A stretch of DNA of 64,000 nt from Martelella lutilitoris. Lineage in GTDB: Bacteria > Pseudomonadota > Alphaproteobacteria > Rhizobiales > Rhizobiaceae. Of this stretch, positions 35,895 to 43,255 are shown piece by piece. The DNA lies in contig NZ_VCLB01000011.1 of assembly GCF_005924265.1 (NCBI RefSeq), forward strand, positions 62,001-126,000. Direction: 5' to 3'. How positions within the stretch are numbered: position 1 is the first letter of the stretch; each line of letters begins with the position of its first letter. Both the position numbers and the translations under genes were made by a program. The notes beneath the pieces are model-generated. The model was not told the DNA's origin. It made no database searches and saw only the letters and a program-made list of their open reading frames with translations.

Positions 35895-36848
35895 TCACAG
35901 TCCATAAATCCGGAAAGAGGAGCGACCGGAGAGCTCGCGCACGGCGCTAAAGCTTTCAAGCCGTTCGAACAGACGTGACGCCGCCCAGCGGGAGAGATTG
36001 CTGCCGGGTGCCGACGCCGGCATGGCGTCCTCGTCCAGCAATTTCTGGATGACGGGGCCCGCGCCCTTGGTCCGCACCTTCGACGCCACGGCCACAAGAA
36101 CATCGGCCCGCCGCGCGATCGCATCCGCCACGCGCAATGCGGCCCCGGCCCCGTCAGCGAGCGCCAGGCAGACGGCGCGGGCAAACGCCGGTTCCCCGGC
36201 CCGCACACGTCCCCTGCCCCCGATGGTCCGAAACGCCGGGCCGTAGCGCTCGGCCATCAGCAGCGGCACGGGACGGTCCCATTTGAGCTGGGTTGCGATC
36301 ATCATGTCAGCCATCGCCCACGCGAGCGGCTCGGCATCCGATCGTGCGGCGAGGATCGCGGTGACAAGGTCGGCGACCACGAAGGGAACCGCGCGGCCGG
36401 ACTGGAGCGCGGTTTCCGTCAGCTCCGGGATGGCGGCGAGGTCGTCGTCAAAGGCGATCCCTATCAGATCGGCGAGCTCTTCGACCTGCTTTTTGGAGAA
36501 GCCGGGCTTTCGGGTGGCGAGCCTTTTGTAGGCCAGAAACACCTTTCCGGCGGGGCCTGGATCGTCGCCGGCGGCGGTGAGCAGGACGGCGTCGCGCAGC
36601 CCCGCCTCGTCCTCGTTGCGGCCGGTCAGGCGGATGGCGCTGGAGGCGCATTTGAGCGCCTGCCGCGCGCGCCAGCAGCCGGCCCAGGCTGGTTCGGAGC
36701 GAACGAGATCATCCAGCGATTTCAGGGCGATGCCGGCCGAAAAGGCGGCATCGGCTTCGGTCAAATCGGGCCCGCGCGGGCGAGCCCAGCCCGGCATGGC
36801 GGCGGTGGGCATGACTGTGTTGGCAGGTGTGGCGACGCGCGAATCCAT
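35895..36848 (-). CDS. DUF1403 family protein
   Basis: A 317-residue, Ala-rich, predicted helical protein that I recognise as DUF1403: [58 protein letters not shown]. The function is not known. From memory, genes of this family recur next to plasmid-type scpB and a tyrosine recombinase in rhizobial replicons, as here. It shares a short intergenic region with the divergent recombinase gene and is followed by scpB at 2 bp, implying co-transcription. Confidence 0.75.
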   Translation of the reverse strand: MDSRVATPANTVMPTAAMPGWARPRGPDLTEADAAFSAGIALKSLDDLVRSEPAWAGCWRARQALKCASSAIRLTGRNEDEAGLRDAVLLTAAGDDPGPAGKVFLAYKRLATRKPGFSKKQVEELADLIGIAFDDDLAAIPELTETALQSGRAVPFVVADLVTAILAARSDAEPLAWAMADMMIATQLKWDRPVPLLMAERYGPAFRTIGGRGRVRAGEPAFARAVCLALADGAGAALRVADAIARRADVLVAVASKVRTKGAGPVIQKLLDEDAMPASAPGSNLSRWAASRLFERLESFSAVRELSGRSSFRIYGL

Positions 36849-36925
36849 GGCGATGAAGCTACAGGATAAGAGCGGTTAATGCTAGCTAAATCGGTACAAA
36901 CCGCACAGCTCGTCTTTTTACTATT

Positions 36926-36940
36926 ATGATTGATAATCAT
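36926..36940. promoter_or_regulatory. 15-bp palindrome between DUF1403 and recombinase genes
   Basis: ATGATT-GAT-AATCAT at 36926-36940 is a perfect inverted repeat with a 3-base centre, inside an AT-rich intergenic region between divergent genes. It could be an operator for the module or a recombinase binding site. Confidence 0.4.
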
Positions 36941-36994
36941 GCAATATCGTTCATAATGTTCATTCTAAAGAAAAGTCCCATTTTGAGGCCCTCC

Positions 36995-38074
36995 ATGCCC
37001 GAAAACGACGCCGATCCGCCCGCCAGCCCGTCTCTCGGCACGAGCGCCGCTTATGAATTGCAGCCGGCGGGGACGTCGGGCGCGTTGACGGGCCACCTCG
37101 CGCCGCTGGTCGAACGCGCCCGCGGTTACGTCGACGCCTCGAGCGCGGCCAATACGCGGCGCGCCTATGCCGCCGACTGGGCGCATTTTTCCAGTTGGTG
37201 CCGGCGCAAGGGTCTTTCTGCCCTGCCCCCGAATGCGGAGATTGTCGGGCTCTACATCACGGCGCTTGCCTCCGGCGAGGCCGCTGCCGGGGCAAAGCCG
37301 AGCGCGGTGTCAACCATCGAGCGGCGGCTTTCGGCGATCTCATGGAACTATGCCCAGCGCGGCCTCTCGCTCGATCGCCGCGATCGCCATATCGCCACGG
37401 TGCTTGCCGGCATTCGCAATCGCCATGCCGCGCCGCCGCGCCAGAAGGAGGCGATCCTGCCCGAGGAGTTGATCGCCATGGTCGAGACGCTCGATCGCGG
37501 CACGCTGCGCGGCCTGCGCGATCGCGCCATGCTGCTGATGGGTTTTGCCGGCGGTCTGCGCCGCTCGGAAATCGTCGCGCTCGATTGCGGCCGCGACCAG
37601 ACGGAAGACGGAAACGGCTGGATCGACATCCTTGACAAGGGGATGCTTGTGACGCTCCGGGGCAAGACCGGCTGGCGCGAGGTGGAGATCGGCCGCGGGT
37701 CTTCCGATCTCACCTGTCCGTTGGCGGCGGTCGAAACCTGGCTGAAACTTGGCAGGATCGGCCACGGCCCCCTGTTCCGCCGCGTCACCGGCAAGGGCAA
37801 GGCCGTCGGGCCCGACCGGCTGAAGGATCAGGAGATCGCCCGCCTCATCAAGAAGACGGTGCTTGCCGCCGGCATTCGCGGCGATCTGCCCGAGGCCGAA
37901 CGGGTCAAACTGTTCTCCGGCCATTCGCTGCGCGCCGGCCTCGCCTCCTCGGCCGAAGTCGACGAGCGCTACGTGCAAAAGCAGCTCGGCCATGCTTCCG
38001 CCGAGATGACAAGGCGTTATCAGCGCCGGCGCGATCGCTTCAGGGTCAATCTCACCAAAGCGGCGGGGTTGTAG
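36995..38074 (+). CDS. Tyrosine recombinase / site-specific integrase
   Basis: A 359-residue tyrosine recombinase with a SAM-like N-terminal domain (SSAANTRRAYAADWAHFSSW) and a catalytic domain. Active-site residues visible: Arg in GFAGGLRRSEIVAL, Lys in LRGKTGWREV, HxxR in FSGHSLRAGLASS, His in KQLGHASAEM and the nucleophile Tyr in MTRRYQRRRDRF. The ATG at 36995 is chosen because upstream codons (from 36926) run through an AT-rich palindromic region. It is divergent from DUF1403-scpB. A decayed relative of its C-terminus lies at 62986-63132. Confidence 0.88.
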   Translation: MPENDADPPASPSLGTSAAYELQPAGTSGALTGHLAPLVERARGYVDASSAANTRRAYAADWAHFSSWCRRKGLSALPPNAEIVGLYITALASGEAAAGAKPSAVSTIERRLSAISWNYAQRGLSLDRRDRHIATVLAGIRNRHAAPPRQKEAILPEELIAMVETLDRGTLRGLRDRAMLLMGFAGGLRRSEIVALDCGRDQTEDGNGWIDILDKGMLVTLRGKTGWREVEIGRGSSDLTCPLAAVETWLKLGRIGHGPLFRRVTGKGKAVGPDRLKDQEIARLIKKTVLAAGIRGDLPEAERVKLFSGHSLRAGLASSAEVDERYVQKQLGHASAEMTRRYQRRRDRFRVNLTKAAGL

Positions 38075-38099
38075 CAGCCCCTCCCCTGCCGTGGCTCTC

Positions 38100-38426
38100 T
38101 TAGAGCTTTGGGCCGTGTCGGGAGCGCTCCGCAATGCTCGACAGATCAACTTTCTTGCCCGCGACATCCGCGACGATCTTCAATGTGCCGCCAAGGGATT
38201 CGACATAATCGCGAAGCGTCGACAGCTTCATGTCGGCCCGCTTCTCCAGTCTCGAAACATTGTTCTGCTTGATACCTGTTGCGACGGACACATCCTCCTG
38301 CGTCCGTCCGGCAAGTACGCGCAGTTCCCGCAGATTGTAGGCCGTAACAAGCTCGCCGGTACGCTTTTCAATAGCGCCTCGTTCTTCTTCAGGAAGCGTC
38401 TGCATCAGCTTATCGAGATCATCCAT
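38100..38426 (-). CDS. XRE-family antitoxin (HigA-like)
   Basis: A 108-residue protein with a central Cro/C1 helix-turn-helix (LRELRVLAGRTQEDVSVATG, then IKQNNVSRLEKR). It is encoded directly after a RelE-type toxin frame, toxin first, as in higBA-like pairs. It neutralises the toxin and should autoregulate the pair. In the repaired reading frame its start overlaps the end of the toxin by 8 bp. It converges with the recombinase gene. Confidence 0.85.
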   Translation of the reverse strand: MDDLDKLMQTLPEEERGAIEKRTGELVTAYNLRELRVLAGRTQEDVSVATGIKQNNVSRLEKRADMKLSTLRDYVESLGGTLKIVADVAGKKVDLSSIAERSRHGPKL

Positions 38427-38785
38427 GTTTCTCCTCCAACTCGCTCAACTGCTCATCGTACCGCTTGTCCGCCAGATCGATCAGGCGCTTGTAAAAGAGT
38501 TTCTGGCTCACACCGCTCTTTGCACCGCCACAGAGGACTTATAGCCTTTCGCTCCGGATCGAAGGCAAAGGCGAGCCGCCATTGCACCTTCAACGCCTTG
38601 ACGCGCGGTTCCTTCATCTTCGCGTGTTTGGGGCCTTCCAGTGTGTCGACCTCAGGCCGTCCCAATCGAAATCGCTTTTCGCGAAGCGGCACCAGATGCG
38701 CGAGCAATTCGACCCGAACATCTGCTGGAAGATCTGTGATCTCGCCTTTGAAGCGGTCACGAAACGCGACCTTCCATTTCGCCAT
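38419..38785 (-). pseudogene. RelE/HigB-type toxin, frameshifted
   Basis: From ATG 38785 the frame reads MAKWKVAFRDRFKGEITDLP through VQWRLAFAFDPERKAI, a clear RelE/ParE-family (HigB-like) toxin. It then changes to SPLWRCKERCEPETLL and stops at 38453. One base fewer near 38536-38542 restores LCGGAKSGVSQKLFYKRLID and DEQLSELEEKHG, the expected family C-terminus, ending at TGA 38419-38421 and overlapping the antitoxin start. The toxin is therefore inactivated by a one-base insertion, unless this is a sequencing error or ribosomal slippage. Confidence 0.78.
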
Positions 38786-39062
38786 TTAATATCCTAATTG
38801 ATATAGATACTTTGGGATATGTAGCTAACCTCTCTCCTTAAGGCAACAGTAACTCTTCCTCTGGAGAGGCCAGCAAATGATTAGTTATCCGTATCTTCTA
38901 CGTTTGTAATTCCGGTCCCCAATGATCTCTCAGGTGCTGCAAATGGCCGCTGACACCCATAATCGCCACTCGCATCGACCACAGGGACGACTTATCGGCT
39001 ACTCTCGGCAAGATGATATGCACACGCTTGGCGAAAACAGGCATCTTCGCCCATGACTCGCA

Positions 39063-40379
39063 TCAGGAACTCCACCTTTTCATCGACTGGCGAAGTGCAT
39101 CAGACACCTCGAACCCGCCTTTCCGGCTTTCCGTTGCTCGCTGGGTCTGAGAAGACGCCTGGGCTGCGGCCTTGCCTGCCTCGAGCTTGGCATTCAACAG
39201 AGCCATGATCATCGGCCAGACCGAGAATTTGCCTTCCCGCGCCTTGTCGGTCAGGTTACGCAGATAGCCGCCGGGGCTGTTGATCTGATCGGCCCGCTGA
39301 TAGATCGCAGCAAGCGCAATCGTCGCATACCGTTCGCCGAGAACCTCGCAGGCTTCGTGCCAGGCGCTCGGACTGACCCCGAGCATCACCCGGCCGACCT
39401 CCGCGGCCGCCAAAAAGTCCCGCCAGCTTCGGATTTCCCCGTCTTTGGCCAGATGGTGCCAGCCTTTGCATGCATCCAGCACAATACCCAAAGGCAACTC
39501 CCGTTTCGGCAAGCTTTTCAGGTTGTCGTTTTCCTCGGCCGCTCCGCTCGCTTCATCTATTTTCCGAGAGCTTTTTTCAGATTCAGATATGTAGTCTGGT
39601 TTTGAATTCTGTATGTGTCGCTCACTATGAGACTCATTGGCGCTCATATTTTCGGAAATTGCATGTTTTTCCAACACGATGTGAACCTCATGCCGCAACT
39701 GCTCGAGTGCATCACAGACATCGTCCAGCGTCTCAATGGACGGTGAGCGCGGCAATTGGTCAACGATCCGCCGATAGTGCTCGGAAAACGTCTCCCACGG
39801 GCCAACCACGCCTTCGTCGAGCCCGGCTTCAATCAGTTTGATGACATCGCGCCGCAACAGTGTGAGGCGTTCCCGCTGGCACTTATAGGCGCGTTTCTTT
39901 GCGGCAACCTGTTCGGCCAGCGCCGCAAATTCACTCGCGCGCGCAACGAGAGGGGAGAGATCGAAGCCATACGCCTGCTCCACGTGCCCGCCCCTGCCCT
40001 TGCGAGCAAAGCGTTTGCCGTTCGGACTGTCGCGCCGGATAATCAACCCGCAATCCACCAACACGGCAAGATGGCGTCTCAGCGTCGCCGGCGACATGCC
40101 ATTGGCACGCGAAGCGAGTTGAGCATTGGAGGGCCAGACAATGAGCGTGCCGTCGGACGAAAGCTCTGTATCGGGATGAAAGGTCAAAAGCGCGTTGAGC
40201 ACGGACAGGCCGCGATCACTCGCGCCCAGCAATTCGCGGGCTTCGCGGATGGCATGGAAAGTCTGCCACTTGTGCACACATGCCCCTTCCGGCATGGCGC
40301 GTGCAGTCTTCTGGCTTGCCATCATGGCAAGCGACATCGGCCGCCGCCCAAAGGGCGTCGCTACATTCGCATGTTCCAT
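39063..40379 (-). CDS. repC: Plasmid replication initiator RepC
   Basis: A 438-residue RepC protein, the initiator of repABC replicons. The N-terminus MEHANVATPFGRRPMSLAMM leads into a winged-helix DNA-binding domain (LASRANGMSPATLRRHLAVL). A variable, acidic linker (about 260-300) and a conserved C-terminal domain (GEIRSWRDFLAAAEVGRVML) follow. It binds the origin, which in studied members lies inside repC itself. The ATG at 40379 is preferred over a frame from 40436, which would run into the antisense RNA region. Translation is controlled by the counter-transcribed RNA encoded just upstream. Confidence 0.92.
   Translation of the reverse strand: MEHANVATPFGRRPMSLAMMASQKTARAMPEGACVHKWQTFHAIREARELLGASDRGLSVLNALLTFHPDTELSSDGTLIVWPSNAQLASRANGMSPATLRRHLAVLVDCGLIIRRDSPNGKRFARKGRGGHVEQAYGFDLSPLVARASEFAALAEQVAAKKRAYKCQRERLTLLRRDVIKLIEAGLDEGVVGPWETFSEHYRRIVDQLPRSPSIETLDDVCDALEQLRHEVHIVLEKHAISENMSANESHSERHIQNSKPDYISESEKSSRKIDEASGAAEENDNLKSLPKRELPLGIVLDACKGWHHLAKDGEIRSWRDFLAAAEVGRVMLGVSPSAWHEACEVLGERYATIALAAIYQRADQINSPGGYLRNLTDKAREGKFSVWPMIMALLNAKLEAGKAAAQASSQTQRATESRKGGFEVSDALRQSMKRWSS
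39540..39680. other. Candidate replication origin (AT-rich segment within repC)
   Basis: This part of repC is conspicuously richer in A/T than its surroundings (for example TCAGATTCAGATATG and the following stretch to about 39670). In characterised repABC plasmids the origin lies within the repC coding region at such a segment. Position assigned by base composition only. Confidence 0.35.
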
Positions 40380-40446
40380 GGTTCTACCTTCTTGAAAAAG
40401 GCAAAAGAAACCGCCCTTCCGGCCGGCAAAAATCACCGGCAGGGTC

Positions 40447-40533
40447 TTGACTGCGATTCGTAGAAATGCGACTCAAAGAGTGCTTAGGACTTTGAGGCTT
40501 CCCGTGTGAACCGCTCGGGGGGCCTTTTCTTTT
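40447..40533 (+). ncRNA. repABC counter-transcribed RNA (incompatibility RNA) with promoter and terminator
   Basis: Between repB and repC, on the opposite strand to the operon, TTGACT (40447-40452) can serve as a -35 box. It is followed by a conserved-looking segment and a terminator hairpin AGGCTTCCCG/CGGGGGGCCT (40495-40504 with 40516-40525, including G-U pairs) ending in TTTTCTTTT. This matches the small antisense RNA that represses repC in repABC replicons. The exact 5' end was not determined; transcription probably starts near 40477-40485. Confidence 0.75.
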
Positions 40534-40591
40534 GTCTCGTTTCTCCTTTGCTCTGTTTCAGACCTGACGAATCACCACGCGCCGCTGCGCC

Positions 40592-41587
40592 TTAATCTCT
40601 GCGCCCGTTTTTGTCGGCGGGGATGGAAAAGAACTCATCTGCAAGCGTATCAAGCCGCGTTTCCAGCCATTCGGCGAAGGCGGCCTCGCTGCGGGGGATG
40701 GAAATTGTGGTACCCGCACGTCCTCTGGACACCTGGCCAACCACCCGATCCCCGTGGGCAATCTCGCGTATTTCCGGCGTTTTTTCTTTCTCCGGCCTGC
40801 CGCGTGCCGCCACGACGGCAAGATCGATCCGGCGGGCCGGTTCAGCCGCCTGAAAGGCCGGATCGCCCACCAGGGCGCGAATGCGGGTCGCAGCGGCTTC
40901 GCCGCCGGCAAGGCAGGCATCCGCCAGTGTCATCCATTTCGGGCGCCCGACGCCCTTGGCCCGGCCGATTGCGCGAACAATGTCAAGCGGGAGCGCGCGC
41001 GCCACTTTCAGCATGAGAGACAGCGGTGTTTTGGAAAGACCGAGCACAGGCTCGATGGCGACGCTGGAAAAACCGGCCTCGCGCAATTGATGCGCCCAGA
41101 GCGCCTGTTCGATCCATGTGAGGTTTTCCCGCACACCATTTTCCAACGACTGCTCGACAAGAAGCTCCTTGTCGGTCAGTGGCCGGATATAGGCGCGGAT
41201 ACGGATATCGCCCGGCGTTTCGCTTTCTGAAGCCAGACGCCGGATCGCAGCCAGCCGGCGATGTCCATAGGCGAGCTGGTAGCGTCCCTGCTGTTCAGGA
41301 TGCGGACGCACCAGGACCGGGATCTTCTGGCCTTCCGCCTTGATCGACACGGCCAGGTTTTCAATCTCCTCGCCGACTTCGCTGTCACTTTCAAAACGGT
41401 CGTGATAGGGCGAGGCATCGATTTTGGCAGGGTCCAGGACTGTAATGCTGCTCTCGGAAAGCGTGTTCAGCGCTTTGCCGACATTGCCGACGACCGGAGA
41501 GCCCCGCCGGCCGCGCGCGGGCAGCGCGCCCTGGTCGTCCTTAGCCTCACTGGCTTCCGCCATCATTTTCAGGATGCTCTTCTTCAT
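40592..41587 (-). CDS. repB: Plasmid partition protein RepB (ParB family)
   Basis: A 331-residue ParB-family centromere-binding protein. It has the N-terminal MKKSILKMMAEASEAK used for RepA contact, a ParB/Srx domain (IPVLVRPHPEQQGRYQLAYG, HRRLAAIRRL) with CTP-binding character, and a HTH (AIEPVLGLSKTPLSLML). It overlaps repA by 4 bp. It should bind the palindromes at 43023-43038 and 43080-43095. Confidence 0.92.
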   Translation of the reverse strand: MKKSILKMMAEASEAKDDQGALPARGRRGSPVVGNVGKALNTLSESSITVLDPAKIDASPYHDRFESDSEVGEEIENLAVSIKAEGQKIPVLVRPHPEQQGRYQLAYGHRRLAAIRRLASESETPGDIRIRAYIRPLTDKELLVEQSLENGVRENLTWIEQALWAHQLREAGFSSVAIEPVLGLSKTPLSLMLKVARALPLDIVRAIGRAKGVGRPKWMTLADACLAGGEAAATRIRALVGDPAFQAAEPARRIDLAVVAARGRPEKEKTPEIREIAHGDRVVGQVSRGRAGTTISIPRSEAAFAEWLETRLDTLADEFFSIPADKNGRRD

Positions 41588-42801
41588 TCCGTTCTGCCCC
41601 AGACCTGCCAGAGAAGTGAAAGGACTTCCGAGTTCACATTGTCGGCGCTCTCCAGTGCGCGTTTCAGCGTCTCGCGCCCAACCTCTCCGCTCTCGAGTTC
41701 ATAAAGCGTCTTCTTCGCCACCCCTGCCCCGGCAATCGCCGTTGATTCCACGGCTTCGGCCACCAGCACGTCATTGTCGAACAGGCGGCGCATGACGCCC
41801 GCCATATATTTCTGCGGCCCGTCATTCGGGTTGACGCGGGTCAGCAGGAACTTGACGAAGTCATGATCAAAGCGCGCGCCGAACTCGGACAGGGTATCGG
41901 CAAGATCCGAGATCATGATCAGAAACTGGTTGCAAGAAGCGACATCCAGCATGGCCGGATGCACCGTGACGATCAGACCTGTGGCGGCGTAGAGGGCCGC
42001 CAGCGTGGCATAGCCGAGCGAGGGCGGCGTATCCAGCACGACGAAGTCGTACTGCCCCTCAACCGCGTAAATCGCATTCTTCAGCCGCTCGAAGAAAAGA
42101 CCCATCTCATCGCGTTCCCGACGCGCAAGATAGGCCGGCGTATCGAACTCGAAATCCATCAGTTCGAGATTGCCGGGCACCAGATCGATACCGGGAAAAT
42201 AGGTCTTACGCACGACATCTGCGAGCGCAAGCCGCTCATTGTCGTAGCGCAAAGCGGCATAGACGGTCTCGTTCTCGCCGACATCGAATTCCGGCTGCAG
42301 GCCGAAAATCGACGTCATGGAGGCCTGCGGATCAAGATCGATGCACAGGACGCGATAACCCTGAAGGGCCAGGTAATGCGCCAAATGCACGGAAGTCGTG
42401 GTCTTGGACGAACCGCCTTTGAAATTGGCCGTGGCAATGACCTGCAATTTCTCTCCGGACCTGCGCCGCGGCCAGAGGCGCAACGCATCATCGGGTCTGT
42501 GCTCGGCGAGATACTGGCGGAGCTCCGTCAGCTGTTCGGCGGAATAGATCCGGCGATTATTGTCTGCCCGATGGGGTTGCGGTCCCCGCCCCTCGATCGT
42601 CATCGAACGCAGCGTGCTTTCGGGAATATCGAGAAGCTTCACAAGGTCAAGCGTCGAAAATGTCCGCGTAAACGCCTTGCGCGCCTCGGGCGGATAGATA
42701 CGATGGCGCATCACCTGAAGCTCTGCGGAGAGCTTGTCAGTGTAATCCGCGATCTTTTCCGCGGTGTCGCCGGATAGGCCGTATGCTGTCGTTTCGTTCA
42801 T
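41584..42801 (-). CDS. repA: Plasmid partition ATPase RepA (ParA family)
   Basis: A 405-residue ParA-type ATPase with an N-terminal HTH (LVKLLDIPESTLRSMTIEGR) and a deviant Walker A motif in ATANFKGGSSKTTTSVHLAH. The second ATPase motif lies in YRVLCIDLDPQASMTSIFG and the third in YDFVVLDTPPSLGYATL. It drives plasmid segregation with RepB and represses the repABC promoter. First gene of the operon. Confidence 0.93.
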   Translation of the reverse strand: MNETTAYGLSGDTAEKIADYTDKLSAELQVMRHRIYPPEARKAFTRTFSTLDLVKLLDIPESTLRSMTIEGRGPQPHRADNNRRIYSAEQLTELRQYLAEHRPDDALRLWPRRRSGEKLQVIATANFKGGSSKTTTSVHLAHYLALQGYRVLCIDLDPQASMTSIFGLQPEFDVGENETVYAALRYDNERLALADVVRKTYFPGIDLVPGNLELMDFEFDTPAYLARRERDEMGLFFERLKNAIYAVEGQYDFVVLDTPPSLGYATLAALYAATGLIVTVHPAMLDVASCNQFLIMISDLADTLSEFGARFDHDFVKFLLTRVNPNDGPQKYMAGVMRRLFDNDVLVAEAVESTAIAGAGVAKKTLYELESGEVGRETLKRALESADNVNSEVLSLLWQVWGRTE

Positions 42802-43022
42802 CTGACGGTTTTCATCAAATTATTGATCTCTTTGCGTCAAAGCGTGGATGAGTCGGCGCGATTCTGCAAGATTTTTTTCGTTAACGAAAGGTTAACGCCG
42901 CTGAGCCGATCTCAGCCAGGGTCTGTGACCGCGAAAGGCTATCATGGATTTGTGTCAGCGCGATTTCCGCAAAAGCAAAGCGCATGGGTCCGACCAGACC
43001 CGCGCTCGGGCGACCCCAAAAA

Positions 43023-43038
43023 GTTTTCAATTGAAAAC
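43023..43038. promoter_or_regulatory. Candidate parS/operator palindrome, copy 1
   Basis: GTTTTCAATTGAAAAC is a perfect 16-bp palindrome of the GTT-N10-AAC form seen in repABC centromere sites. It lies about 220 bp upstream of repA. Confidence 0.7.
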
Positions 43039-43079
43039 ATGACGCGGTGGCATGGCGGTCGCAGATGGAGGGGAATTGC

Positions 43080-43095
43080 GTTTTCAATTGAAAAC
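43080..43095. promoter_or_regulatory. Candidate parS/operator palindrome, copy 2
   Basis: An identical copy of the 16-bp palindrome GTTTTCAATTGAAAAC, 57 bp from the first, with both copies followed by AT. The rest of the repA-GH65 interval (42802-43255) holds no gene. Nearer repA is a repeated GTTAACG (around 42879-42897), probably part of the repA promoter region. Confidence 0.7.
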
Positions 43096-43255
43096 ATCCT
43101 GTTCCTGCCGCGCGCCGCGAGAAGACGCGACAGGATTATCATCCCGCCAAGGCCCGCCCGTGCCGGGCGGACCTCGCCAAAGCTTCGACGCAAACGGAAC
43201 GCGATCGCGAATGGCCCTTCGCGTCTGCTCCTTTTTCCGCGCCGGGGCATGGAAT

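Noticed and set aside
38899-39046. 48-codon minus-strand frame starting MPVFAKRVHIILPRVADK
   Set aside because: It lies just after repC and looks mildly coding-like, but has no ribosome site or family match; too short to call.
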